Shown: piece by piece, positions 1-10,572 of the stretch
Layout: each line of letters starts with the position of its first letter
Numbering within the stretch: the stretch's first letter is position 1
Source: Allobosea sp039673065
GTDB lineage: Bacteria > Pseudomonadota > Alphaproteobacteria > Rhizobiales > Beijerinckiaceae
Direction of reading: 5' to 3'
Length of the DNA stretch: 64,000 bases
Assembly: GCF_039673065.1 (NCBI RefSeq)
Contig: NZ_JBDJKW010000001.1
Location: forward strand, 248,001 to 312,000
Translations under genes and position numbers: made by a program
The notes under the pieces: generated by a model
What the model was told of the DNA's origin: nothing
Database searches by the model: none
The model's input: only the letters and a program-made list of their open reading frames with translations

Positions 1-1078
1 CGCCGGAAATGGTGCCGACCCGCCAGCCGAGCCCGGCGAGCCGCTCGACCAGCATCGCCCCCGTCTCGAGGAAGGCGACGGAGATCGCGACCTGGTGGCC
101 GGCCTCCAGCAGGTCGTCGCAGAAGGCCGCGGTGCCGGCGACGCGCAGCAGGCTCGCCTTCTGGCGGAAGCGCAGATCGGCCGCCCAGCCGGCAGGCTTG
201 CGGGTGGAGCCGCCGGCCAGCCCGAGCTCGCGCCGGAATTCGCGCCAGGTCGCCTCGTAAAGCTTGCGCGCTGCGGCATCGAGCGCAACCGGCGCCAATT
301 CGCGCTGCACCTCCGGCCAGCCGGCGATTTCCTCCGGCCGCCTTCGCAAACCGATCGCCCGCGCGCCACGATAGAGCAGGTCGGCCATGACCTTGCGGTC
401 GGCCTCGTTCGGCTCCCAGCTCCAGTTCTTCCAGCGCCCCTTGGCGCGCCCGATCTTCAACCGCTTCATCAGCGCGCGGAAGCCGTCGAGATCGCCGCCC
501 GGCAGGCCGGCCGCGTCGGCCAGCGGCGCCGCGAGATAGGAGAGTTCGTGCGGCGCCTGCCCGGCCGTGGCGCTCATATAGATCGTGAAGGCGGCGCTCG
601 CGGCCATCTGGCGGCAGACCAGCCCCTGCTGCGAGTGCGGATTGCGGATGCGGTGGGCCTCGTCGATCACCACCAGCGGCCAGACGCGCCTGGGCGTGCC
701 GTGCCGGGCGAGTTCGTTGTTCTTCGCCCGCGTCGAGCGCTTCGTGCTCGCCGGCGGCGGCGCCAGCAGCGACTTGGTCCGCTCGAAATTCATCAGCGTC
801 ACCTGCTTCTCGGCGCCGACGCCCGAGAGCGCCATGGTGCGCCGCCATTGCGGGATCGCGCCCTTGGGGCAGATCACCAGCACCTCGCGCTCCGGCATGG
901 CGGCGATGGCCAACCAGGCCGAGAGCGTCTTGCCGAGCCCCGTCAGGTCGCCGAGCAGGAAGGCCGAGCGGCCCGCCGCCCGCGCCGACAGGATGGCGGC
1001 GCGCGCCTCGCGCTGGTGCGGATGCGGGATCATGCGCTCCGTCGGCGCTGTCGTAGTCATGGTCATGGTCATGGTCAC
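1..1078 (-). CDS. SNF2/DEAH-box helicase-like protein, partial (C-terminus beyond left edge)
   Basis: Only the first ~359 residues are inside the window; the frame is open to base 1. The translation contains a helicase motif I variant (GDLTGLGKT, about residues 44-52), motif II DEAH (VVIDEAHRIRN) and motif III-like MSAT, the order of an SNF2-type ATPase domain. Such single-domain SNF2-like proteins often occur in phage or plasmid replication modules, but no other phage gene is visible here. The GTG at 1078 has a GAGG seven bases upstream and overlaps the LysR stop codon as GTGA. Three in-frame ATGs follow within 18 bases because of an ATGACC micro-repeat, so the true start could be 1072, 1066 or 1060. 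The exact role (repair, mobile-element replication) cannot be told from this part. Confidence 0.75.
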   Translation of the reverse strand, partial: MTMTMTMTTTAPTERMIPHPHQREARAAILSARAAGRSAFLLGDLTGLGKTLSAWLAIAAMPEREVLVICPKGAIPQWRRTMALSGVGAEKQVTLMNFERTKSLLAPPPASTKRSTRAKNNELARHGTPRRVWPLVVIDEAHRIRNPHSQQGLVCRQMAASAAFTIYMSATAGQAPHELSYLAAPLADAAGLPGGDLDGFRALMKRLKIGRAKGRWKNWSWEPNEADRKVMADLLYRGARAIGLRRRPEEIAGWPEVQRELAPVALDAAARKLYEATWREFRRELGLAGGSTRKPAGWAADLRFRQKASLLRVAGTAAFCDDLLEAGHQVAISVAFLETGAMLVERLAGLGWRVGTISG

Positions 1079-2052
1079 GCCGAGGCCTCGCCGCGCCGGC
1101 CGAGATTGCCGGCCCTCTCCTCGAGATAGTCGACCTCGTCCAGCTCGGCCTGGAGCCGCGAGACCAGCAGCGAGACGAAGCCGCTCACCGATTTCGGCAG
1201 GGCCCGCCCCTGCATGGTCTGCACTTCGAGCCTGCGCGGCGGCAGTTCGCTGGTGCGCAGCGGCAACGCGACGATGTCGCCGGCCCGCAGCGCCGCGCCA
1301 TAGGTGATGCTGGCCGCGAACATCACCGCGCCGCCCAGCCTGCAGAAATGGCGCAGACTCGCGACGTTGCTGGAGATCAGCACCGGCTCGATCGAGAGCC
1401 CGCGCGCCGAGACATAGCTGTCGACGATGCGCCGCACTGTGTTCTCGCCGTCGAGCGCCGCGATCGGATGCGCCAGAACCTCCTCGATCGAGACGGTCTC
1501 GCGCGTCGCCAGCGGGTGGCCCGGTGCGACGAAGGCGTAGCTGCGCGCGGCGCGCTGCCACTGCACGGCGACGCCGCGTTCATGGCTCAGCACAAAGGTC
1601 AGCCCGATGTCGACGAGGCCGCTGCGAACCGTCTCCGTCACCATCTGGGGCGACACCACCTTGAGGTCGAACACGATGCCGGGATGGGCCTGCCGGTAGA
1701 GGAGGATCGTCTCCGGGATGAAGGTGGCGGCGAAGCCCTCGGTGACGCCGAGCCGGATCAGGCCCTTCTCGGCGTCGCGCACCTCGCGGATCTCGTTGAT
1801 GATCTGCTCGTCCTCGATCGCCCGGCGCTGGGCATAGGCGAGCAGGGTCTGGCCGGGCTGGGTCAGGATCATGCCGTGCGAGCGCCGCTCGAACAGCGGG
1901 CAGCCGAGTTCCTTTTCCAGATTGGCGATGCGGCGGCTGACCGCCGATCCGGCGATGCGCAGGCGCTGCGCCGCGGCGCTGACCGAGCCGGTGCGGGCGA
2001 CCGCGAGGAAGCATCGCAATGCTGCATTCTGCAAGGCTGACCCTCCGACCAT
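1075..2052 (-). CDS. LysR-family transcriptional regulator
   Basis: This is a 325-aa protein of normal LysR length. Residues ~8-67 form the winged HTH (GSVSAAAQRLRIAGSAVSRR recognition region), followed by the linker helix and a periplasmic-binding-protein-like co-inducer domain from about residue 95. It is divergent from the ABC transporter operon that starts at 2195, so regulation of that operon is the natural inference. A perfect TTGCCA-GAT-TGGCAA palindrome lies exactly at its start codon. Its stop overlaps the start of the helicase-like gene. The ligand is unknown; a peptide or opine-like compound carried by the neighbouring importer is plausible. Confidence 0.9.
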   Translation of the reverse strand: MVGGSALQNAALRCFLAVARTGSVSAAAQRLRIAGSAVSRRIANLEKELGCPLFERRSHGMILTQPGQTLLAYAQRRAIEDEQIINEIREVRDAEKGLIRLGVTEGFAATFIPETILLYRQAHPGIVFDLKVVSPQMVTETVRSGLVDIGLTFVLSHERGVAVQWQRAARSYAFVAPGHPLATRETVSIEEVLAHPIAALDGENTVRRIVDSYVSARGLSIEPVLISSNVASLRHFCRLGGAVMFAASITYGAALRAGDIVALPLRTSELPPRRLEVQTMQGRALPKSVSGFVSLLVSRLQAELDEVDYLEERAGNLGRRGEASA

Positions 2053-2067
2053 TGCCAGATTGGCAAC
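2051..2067. promoter_or_regulatory. LysR-type operator palindrome (T-N11-A)
   Basis: TTGCCAGATTGGCAA occupies 2052-2066: 6-bp arms around a 3-bp centre, containing a T-N11-A LysR box (T2053, A2065). It overlaps the ATG of the LysR gene and lies 128 bp before the start of the substrate-binding protein gene. Autorepression plus activation of the divergent operon is the inferred role. Confidence 0.5.
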
Positions 2068-2194
2068 GATACGTTCGATTCATTCTTATTGCAGCAACCA
2101 AAGCGCTTGGGCAGACTTTTGCGTCATGGCGGAGCAAGCGCGGTCGGGAGCCGCGCGACCGCCCCAGCCGACAACAAGCGACGAGGGGACGATC

Positions 2195-3724
2195 ATGCGA
2201 TTTTTCGGAAGAGGCCTGACATTCGCCGTGGCCGCCACGGCCATCGCCGCGATCAGCGCTGCGCCCGCTTATGCCCAGAAGGCCGCCGACACTGTCCGCT
2301 TCGCCTATGACCAGGCGCCCGAGAACGTCGATCCCTTCTTCAATAACGTCCGCATCGGCGTGATCATCGGCGCCAATGTCTGGGATACGCTGGTCTATCG
2401 CGATCCGCAGACCAACGAGTACAAGGGCCAGCTCGCCAAGAGCTGGACCCAGGTCGACGACAAGACCATCGACTTCGAGCTGCGCGAGGGCGTGAAGTTC
2501 CACAATGGCGAGGAGTTCGACGCCGACGACGTCGTCTACACGCTGAACTTCATCTCCAAGCCCGAGAACAAGGTCGTCACCCAGGGCAACGTCAACTGGA
2601 TCGCCAAGGCCGAGAAGCTGGACAAGTACAAGGTCCGGCTGACCACCAAGGAGGTCTTCCCGGCCGCGATCGAATATCTCGCCGGCCCGGTGGTGATGCA
2701 TCCCAACGAGTATTACGAGAAGGTCGGCCCCAAGGGGCAGAACGAGAAGCCGGTCGGCTCGGGCCCCTACAAGGTCACCAACTACGTGCCGGGCAAGTCG
2801 ATCACGCTCGAGCGCAACAAGGACTACTTCAAGGATTCGCCGAAGCCGCAGCCGACCATCGGCAAGGTCGAGATCCGCTTCATTCCCGACCGCCAGACCC
2901 AGATGGCCGAGATGCTCTCGGGCGGCGGCGACCTGATCATGCACGTGCCGAAGGACCAGGCCGACCAGCTCGCGGCGGTGCCGACGCTGCAGGTCGTCTC
3001 CGGCGAGACGATGCGCATCGTCTTCATGCAGATGAACGTGCTGGAGAACACGCCGGCGCCGGCCCTCAAGGACGAGCGCGTCCGCAAGGCGATCATCCAC
3101 GCCATCGACCGCGAGGCGATGGTCAAGAACATCGTCGGCGACGGCTCGCGCGTCCTCAACACCATCTGCTTCCCCAGCCAGTTCGGCTGCACGGACGAGG
3201 GCACCGCGCGCTATCCCTACGATCCGGCCAAGGCCAAGGCGCTCCTCAAGGAAGCCGGCCATCCGAACCTCACCCTGGACATCGTCGCCTATCGCGAGCG
3301 CAACCAGACCGAGGCCCTGATCGGCTATCTCAAGGCGGTCGGCATCAACACCAATCTGCGCTTCCTGCAATACGCCGCGATGCGCGAGCAGATCGCCACC
3401 GGCAAGGCGATGCTGACGCACCAGACCTGGGGCTCGTTCTCGGTGAACGACGTCTCGGCCGCGACCCCGAACTACTTCGCCTTCCGCAGCGAGGACATCA
3501 CCCGCGACCCGACGGTCCGCGACGCCCTCAACAAGGGCAACAATTCGGTGAACCCCGACGCGCGCAAGGCGGCCTACAAGGAAGCCCTGTCGATCATCGC
3601 CGACAAGGCCTACGCCGTGCCGCTCTACTCGCTGCCGGTCTACTACGTCGCGAACAAGGACCTGAACTTCAAGGCCTATCCCGACGAGTCCGTGCGCTTC
3701 TGGGAAATGACCTGGAAGAAGTGA
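2195..3724 (+). CDS. Peptide-type ABC transporter substrate-binding protein (SBP family 5)
   Basis: A 509-aa periplasmic protein. Residues 1-27 are a Sec signal peptide ending AYA|Q, followed by a family-5 extracellular solute-binding domain (the AKSWTQ and DDVVYTLNF segments are typical of DppA/OppA-like proteins). The ATG at 2195 has GAGGGG upstream. It is the first gene of an importer whose permeases and ATPases follow at 3884-7653. Substrates of this family are di/oligopeptides, glutathione, nickel chelates or opines; the downstream M20 peptidase favours a peptide or N-acyl amino acid. A run of hairpins separates it from the permease gene, which fits extra SBP synthesis. Confidence 0.93.
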   Translation: MRFFGRGLTFAVAATAIAAISAAPAYAQKAADTVRFAYDQAPENVDPFFNNVRIGVIIGANVWDTLVYRDPQTNEYKGQLAKSWTQVDDKTIDFELREGVKFHNGEEFDADDVVYTLNFISKPENKVVTQGNVNWIAKAEKLDKYKVRLTTKEVFPAAIEYLAGPVVMHPNEYYEKVGPKGQNEKPVGSGPYKVTNYVPGKSITLERNKDYFKDSPKPQPTIGKVEIRFIPDRQTQMAEMLSGGGDLIMHVPKDQADQLAAVPTLQVVSGETMRIVFMQMNVLENTPAPALKDERVRKAIIHAIDREAMVKNIVGDGSRVLNTICFPSQFGCTDEGTARYPYDPAKAKALLKEAGHPNLTLDIVAYRERNQTEALIGYLKAVGINTNLRFLQYAAMREQIATGKAMLTHQTWGSFSVNDVSAATPNYFAFRSEDITRDPTVRDALNKGNNSVNPDARKAAYKEALSIIADKAYAVPLYSLPVYYVANKDLNFKAYPDESVRFWEMTWKK

Positions 3725-3737
3725 GGCGCTGACGAGC

Positions 3738-3771
3738 CTCCCGGCCGGATGCCAAAGCGCACGGCCGGGAG
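3738..3771 (+). promoter_or_regulatory. Intercistronic stem-loop 1 after the SBP gene
   Basis: Perfect 10-bp inverted repeat (CTCCCGGCCG 3738-3747 with CGGCCGGGAG 3762-3771), with no U-run after it. It is probably an mRNA-stabilising or partial-termination hairpin. Confidence 0.55.
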
Positions 3772-3789
3772 TCGAGACGATGCCTGATC

Positions 3790-3854
3790 GGGCCGGCAGC
3801 GCGCCGGCCCCCCATGCCCACAGAACAGTCCCGCCCGCAGGCTCACCTGCGGGC
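3790..3854 (+). promoter_or_regulatory. Intercistronic stem-loops 2 and 3
   Basis: Two more perfect hairpins: GGGCCGGC 3790-3797 with GCCGGCCC 3803-3810 (5-nt loop), and GCCCGCAGG 3833-3841 with CCTGCGGGC 3846-3854 (4-nt loop). Neither is followed by U-rich sequence, so read-through into the permease gene at 3884 is expected. Confidence 0.5.
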
Positions 3855-3883
3855 GCCGGAACGCCGCAAGCGAAAGCCCCTCC

Positions 3884-4801
3884 ATGCTCGGCTTCATTCT
3901 GAAACGGCTCGGCCTGGCGCTCCTCGTCGCGCTCGCCGTCTCCGCCATCGCCTTCTTCCTGCTGCGCCTCTCCGGCGACGTCGCCGCGGCGATCGCGGGC
4001 GAAGGCGCGCAGGAGGCGGATATCGAGCTGATCCGCCAGACCTACGGCCTCGATCGGCCGCTGATCGTCCAGTATCTCGAATGGCTCGGGAAGACGCTCT
4101 CGGGCGATTTCGGCACCTCGATCTACTTCAAGACCGACGTGGCCTCGCTGGTCTTCGCCAAGCTGCCCGTCACCCTGATGCTGGGCGTGACCTCGCTGCT
4201 CTTCGCGCTGGCGATCTCGATCCCGCTCGGCGTGCTCGCCGCGATCTACGCCAACAGCTGGATCGACCGGCTGGCGCTGACCGTGGCCGTCGTCGGCCAG
4301 GCGATGCCGAACTTCTTCTTCGCGCTGATCCTGGTCATGCTGTTCTCGATCACGCTGCGCTGGCTGCCGGTCTCCGGCTCAACCACCTGGCAGCATTACG
4401 TGATGCCGACCATCGCGCTCGGCTATTACGCCGCGCCGGCCTTCATGCGGCTGATCCGCGCCGGCATGATCGAGGTCCTCTCGGCCGACTATATCCGCAC
4501 CGCCCGGGCCAAGGGCCTGCCGGCCCGCAAGATCATCTTCAAGCACGCGCTGCGCAACGCCGTGGTCCCGGTGGTCGCGCTCGCCGCCGTCCAGCTCGGC
4601 TTCCTGCTCGGCGGCTCGGTGGTGATCGAGACCATCTTCGCGCTCGATGGGCTGGGCTACCTCGCCTACCAGAGCATCACCTTCAAGGATTTCCCCGTCA
4701 TGCAGGTCGTCGTCCTGCTGCTGTCGGTCGTCTACGTCCTGCTGACGCTGGCCGCCGACATCGCCAATGCCTGGCTCGATCCGCGGATCCGGGTGGCCTG
4801 A
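3884..4801 (+). CDS. Peptide-type ABC transporter permease (DppB-like)
   Basis: A 305-aa inner-membrane permease. It begins with the transmembrane helix typical of the DppB subfamily (MLGFILKRLGLALLVALAVS) and has about six helices. The EAA-like cytoplasmic loop (YIRTARAKGLPARKIIFKHA) lies near residues 203-222 and docks on the ATPase. It pairs with the second permease starting 2 bp after its stop. Substrate as for the SBP gene. Confidence 0.93.
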   Translation: MLGFILKRLGLALLVALAVSAIAFFLLRLSGDVAAAIAGEGAQEADIELIRQTYGLDRPLIVQYLEWLGKTLSGDFGTSIYFKTDVASLVFAKLPVTLMLGVTSLLFALAISIPLGVLAAIYANSWIDRLALTVAVVGQAMPNFFFALILVMLFSITLRWLPVSGSTTWQHYVMPTIALGYYAAPAFMRLIRAGMIEVLSADYIRTARAKGLPARKIIFKHALRNAVVPVVALAAVQLGFLLGGSVVIETIFALDGLGYLAYQSITFKDFPVMQVVVLLLSVVYVLLTLAADIANAWLDPRIRVA

Positions 4802-4802
4802 G

Positions 4803-5698
4803 ATGACAGACACCACGCCCCTCTCGGTCGCCGACGCGCCGGAACTTTCCGAAGGCCGCAAGCTGCTGCGCCGCTTCCTCGGCCAGAAGGCCTTCGTCAT
4901 CGGCTTCGGCCTGCTGCTGGTCTTCGTCGCCATCGCGCTCGCGGCGCCGCTTCTGGCCCCGCACGACCCCTATCTGCAGAACCTGACCGCCCGCAACGTG
5001 CCGCCCTTCTGGTATCCGAAGGGCAACTGGGTCCACCCGCTCGGCACCGACCCGCTCGGCCGCGACTATCTCTCGCGCCTGCTCTATGGTGCGCGGATCT
5101 CGCTGCTGATCGGCATCAGCGTCGTGCTGATCTCGGGCATCATCGGCACCACCATGGGCCTGCTCGCCGGCTATTTTGGCGGCCGGGTCGATATGGCGAT
5201 GACCTTCCTGGTCACCACGCGCCTGTCCATGCCGGTCATCCTCGTGGCGCTCGCCGTCGTCGCCATCGTCGGCTCCTCGCTGTGGATCGTCATCCTGGTG
5301 CTCGGCCTGCTGAAATGGGACCGCTTCGCCGTGGTGATGCGCAGCGCGACACAGCAGGTCCGCTCGCTCGACTATGTCGCCGCCGCCCAGGCGGCCGGCG
5401 CCTCGACCCCGCGCATCGTGCTCGGCGAGGTGCTGCCCAACATCGCGCCGCACCTGATCGTCGTCGCGACGCTGGAAGCCGCCAGCGCCATCCTGCTCGA
5501 AGCCGCCCTCTCCTTCCTGGGCCTCGGCGTGCAGCCGCCGCTGCCGTCCTGGGGGCTGATGATCTCGGAGGCCAAGGCCTACATGTTCTTCTCCTTCTGG
5601 CTGATCGCCCTGCCCGGCACGGCGCTCGCCCTGCTGATCTTCGCGATCAACCTCGCCGGCGACGGGCTGCGCGACGTGATCTCGCCGGAGGGCCGCAC

Positions 5699-5702
<4 letters not shown>
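4803..5702 (+). CDS. Peptide-type ABC transporter permease (DppC-like)
   Basis: A 299-aa protein with the DppC-subfamily N-terminal cytoplasmic segment, a first helix near residues 35-57, then the HPLGTDPLGRDYLSR signature and an EAA loop (DYVAAAQAAGASTPRIVLGE) at about 190-209. The ATG at 4803 immediately follows the upstream stop. Its own stop overlaps the next gene as ATGA, indicating tight translational coupling in the importer operon. Confidence 0.93.
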
Positions 5703-7653
<1,951 letters not shown>

Positions 7654-7730
7654 TCCATTCCGCCGGGCCGGTGCCGTCGCGGCCCGCCCGGCATCGCCCA
7701 CCCATCCGTGACGAGACCACGAGGACAGCC

Positions 7731-9119
7731 ATGACCCGCGCCAAGGCGATCGCGCATGCGCACGACTATTTCGACACCGGCCGCTTCAGGGACGATCTCT
7801 CCCGCCTCGTCGCCATGCCGACCGAGAGCCAGAACCCGGACCGCGCCCCGGTGCTGGGCGAGTATCTCGAGACCGAGATGCGCCCGCTGCTCGAAGGGCT
7901 CGGCTTCACCTGCCGGACGCTGACCCACGCCAAGGCGCGCGGCCCCTTCCTCTATGCCGAGCGCATCGAGGATCCGGCCCTGCCGACGATCTTCGGCTAC
8001 GGCCATGGCGACGTGATCCGCGGGCTCGACGCGCAGTGGAGCGAGGGGCTCTCCCCCTGGACGCTGACCGAGCGCGGCGACCGCTGGTATGGCCGCGGCG
8101 TCGTCGACAACAAGGGCCAGCACGTCATCAACATCAACGGCCTCAAGGCCGTGCTGGAGACGCGCGGCAAGCTCGGCTTCAACGCCAAGTACCTGATCGA
8201 GATGGGCGAGGAGAGCGGCTCGCCGGGCCTGCGCGAGCTCTGCCAGGACCATAAGGAGCTGTTTGCCGCCGACGTGCTGATCGCCTCCGACGGCCCGCGC
8301 CTCAATGCCGAGCGCCCGACCATCTTCCTCGGCTCGCGCGGCGGCGTCACCTTCGACCTCTCGATCAATGCCCGCGACGGCGGCCATCACTCGGGCAACT
8401 GGGGCGGCATCCTCTCCGACCCGGCGATCCAGCTCGCCCACGCCATCGCCTCGATCGTCTCGCCGACCGGCCAGATCCGCATCCATGAATGGGTGCCGAC
8501 CGAACTGCCGGCCGCGGTGCGCGAGGCCCTGGCCGATTGCGAGATCGACGGCGGCCCTGACGGCCCGACCATCGATCCCGATTGGGGCGAGCCCGGCCTG
8601 TCCCCGGCCGAGCAGGTCTTCGGCTGGTGCTCCTTCGACGTTCTGGCGATGAAGTCGGGCGTGCCCGAGACCCCGGTCAACGCCGTGCCGCCGAGCGCCT
8701 GGGCGCGCTGCCAGTTGCGCTATGTCGTCGGCATCGACCCCAACGAGGTGCTGCCGTCGCTACGCCGCCATCTGGCCCGCCAGGGCTTCCCGATGGTCGA
8801 CGTCAGGCTCTCGCGCGACGAGATCTTCCACGCCACCCGCCTCGATCCCGAGGATCGCTGGGTGAAGTGGGCGCTCGCCTCGATCGCCAGCACCACCGGC
8901 AAGAAGCCGGCGCTGCTGCCCAATCTCGGCGGCTCGCTGCCCAACGACATCTTCTCGGACATTCTCGGCCTGCGCACGATCTGGGTGCCGCACTCCTATC
9001 CCGGCTGCTCGCAGCACGCGCCTGACGAGCACCTGCCCGTCGCCATCGCGCGCGAGGGCCTCGGGATGATGGCCGGGCTCTACTGGGATCTCGGTGAGAG
9101 CGGCCGCCCGGCGGTCTGA
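7731..9119 (+). CDS. M20-family metallopeptidase / amidohydrolase
   Basis: A 462-aa cytoplasmic dinuclear-zinc hydrolase of the ArgE/DapE/ACY1/CPG2 family. Metal-ligand motifs are visible: GHGDV (~90), GVVDNKGQ (~123-130, bridging Asp) and MGEESGSPG (~158, catalytic Glu-Glu), followed by the lid/dimerisation domain and a late His in the SYPGCSQHAPDEH region. It is the last gene of the importer operon, so it probably cleaves the imported dipeptide or N-substituted amino acid. The exact substrate is not deducible. The ATG at 7731 gives a family-typical N-terminus. Confidence 0.9.
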   Translation: MTRAKAIAHAHDYFDTGRFRDDLSRLVAMPTESQNPDRAPVLGEYLETEMRPLLEGLGFTCRTLTHAKARGPFLYAERIEDPALPTIFGYGHGDVIRGLDAQWSEGLSPWTLTERGDRWYGRGVVDNKGQHVININGLKAVLETRGKLGFNAKYLIEMGEESGSPGLRELCQDHKELFAADVLIASDGPRLNAERPTIFLGSRGGVTFDLSINARDGGHHSGNWGGILSDPAIQLAHAIASIVSPTGQIRIHEWVPTELPAAVREALADCEIDGGPDGPTIDPDWGEPGLSPAEQVFGWCSFDVLAMKSGVPETPVNAVPPSAWARCQLRYVVGIDPNEVLPSLRRHLARQGFPMVDVRLSRDEIFHATRLDPEDRWVKWALASIASTTGKKPALLPNLGGSLPNDIFSDILGLRTIWVPHSYPGCSQHAPDEHLPVAIAREGLGMMAGLYWDLGESGRPAV

Positions 9120-9244
9120 GACGATGAAGATCGATTTCTTTGTGATCGATGAGACGCGCACCGCCGATTCCGGGCAGCGCCAGGCAACGCAGCTCGCCGC
9201 TCCTCATCCGCGCGACGCCCGCTCTGCCCCACTCCTGCTCTGCC

Positions 9245-9520
9245 CTACTCCTGGGGCTCGCGCGGATCGCGTCCCGGCGGCAGGTCGACAGGGCTCGCCG
9301 GCGGGCCTTCCGGCGGCGCGTCGGGCGGCAGCTCCGGCGGCGGGTCGTTGGGGATGCCGACAGGCTCGTTGTCCGGCGGGTTCTCGATCGGCGGCGAGGG
9401 CGACACCTCGCCCGGCGTCATCGGCGGCAGCTCCGGCGGCGCCTCCGGCACGGCGGGCGGCTGGCCCGGCCCCGACATTTGGCTCGACATTTCGATGCCT
9501 GACATCTCGACATGGCTCAT
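9245..9520 (-). CDS. Small proline-rich protein of unknown function
   Basis: A 91-aa protein that I do not recognise. After a short MSHVEMSGIEMSSQMSGPG head, nearly everything is Pro, Glu, Asp and Gly (repeated PPELPP, DPPPELPP, PPEGPP), so it should be disordered. The start at 9520 is supported by GGGAGAAG six bases upstream. It is divergent from the acidic 106-aa protein at 9649, with 128 bp between them. There is no signal peptide or membrane segment, so a cytoplasmic location is assumed. The composition could partly be a GC-rich artefact, but the ribosome binding site argues for translation. Confidence 0.55.
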   Translation of the reverse strand: MSHVEMSGIEMSSQMSGPGQPPAVPEAPPELPPMTPGEVSPSPPIENPPDNEPVGIPNDPPPELPPDAPPEGPPASPVDLPPGRDPREPQE

Positions 9521-9648
9521 CTGCTTCTCCCTTCCCGAGCCAACGCGCCAGCGGCCGGGAAGTTCGCAGCCATGCCCCTCGCCCCAGCGGAACAATCGCC
9601 GCCTGGGCGGCTTGGTGAGGCAGGAGACAGCCATCAGGGAGAGCGACC

Positions 9649-9969
9649 ATGCCCGCCAGCCAGCAGGACCAGCAGACCCGCGAGAACCCCGCCTTGCTCG
9701 ACGAGCGCATCCCGGGAGAGTCCGTGCGCCCCGAGGACGCCTCGTTGCGCCCCGAGCCCGACGCCCCGCTCACCGACCGCCGCAGGGCCAGCGACGAGAC
9801 CGCGGTGCACGACCCCGGCAGCGACGCCAACGAAACCGTGGACGGGCTCAACGAGCAGGAGGAGGCGGTCAGGCAGGCGGCCGAGGAAGCGCCCGCGCCC
9901 GACGCCGCCGACAAGCCCGAAGACGCGACGCCCGTCTTCGACAGGGGCAAGGAACAGACCAAACTCTGA
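9649..9969 (+). CDS. Small acidic disordered protein of unknown function
   Basis: A 106-aa hydrophilic protein rich in Asp, Glu, Ala, Arg and Pro, without hydrophobic segments, cysteines or a recognisable domain. The start has GGGAGAGCGACC before the ATG. Composition resembles the small stress-associated low-complexity proteins common in Rhizobiales, but I cannot assign a family. It stands alone between the divergent proline-rich gene and the tRNA-Lys locus. No clear terminator follows. Confidence 0.6.
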   Translation: MPASQQDQQTRENPALLDERIPGESVRPEDASLRPEPDAPLTDRRRASDETAVHDPGSDANETVDGLNEQEEAVRQAAEEAPAPDAADKPEDATPVFDRGKEQTKL

Positions 9970-10224
9970 TCGCGCGGGCGATGCGAACGGCGCAGCCGAC
10001 CTTGCACACCACGGGGAGCATACGGAGCACGCCATCTCGAAGGCGGTCGCGTGGCATAGCAACGTTCGATCAGCATCAAACCGGGCGCAGCTGAAATCAG
10101 CGGATCAGAACGCCGTGCGAACGTGCGACGCATGCGAAGGCTTCGCGCCTCGCATAATCCGGCGCGCGCCTCGCGAAAGCAATGCGCTTAACCGCCTAAG
10201 CCTTTGATTGTAAAGGAAGGTTCG
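9970..10224. other. Intergenic stretch without supported genes
   Basis: 255 bp between the acidic protein and tRNA-Lys. Composition is less GC-rich than the flanks. Open frames here on either strand lack ribosome binding sites and coding-like composition. I see nothing else in it. Confidence 0.5.
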
Positions 10225-10300
<76 letters not shown>

Positions 10301-10505
10301 AACGCCACGAAGACGTTTGCCAAGCGGCGCAAACCGCGTCGACAGGCGGGCATTTAGCAAAGCCTTCGGACCCTGTCCACTCGTTTGCGACAGAAATATG
10401 CAGGCTCCGCTCGACAATCTTTCGGGCTGCGCGCCAACCCCGCGAAAATCGGCTTTTCCGGGCGATATTCGGCAGATCGTCCTCACTGCTGCATGACGAA
10501 AAAAC

Positions 10506-10542
10506 GAGGGGCGCGGTACCCATTGTGGATACCGCGCCCCTC
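10506..10542 (-). terminator. Rho-independent terminator of the NCS2 permease gene
   Basis: Perfect 13-bp stem (GAGGGGCGCGGTA 10506-10518 with TACCGCGCCCCTC 10530-10542), followed on the minus strand by C then six T. It lies 31 bp beyond the permease stop. Confidence 0.85.
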
Positions 10543-10572
10543 TGCAACAGCGAATCGTGAGATGCGGGCCGC

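Noticed and set aside
1..1078. Prophage edge suggested by the SNF2-like helicase
   Set aside because: No integrase, attachment repeat or other phage gene is visible in the window, so only a partial helicase is reported.
1580..3421. 613-aa open frame on the minus strand across the LysR and SBP genes
   Set aside because: It is antisense to two well-supported genes, is built of Leu/Asp/Arg/Val/Gly repeats typical of GC-rich shadow frames and has no domain.
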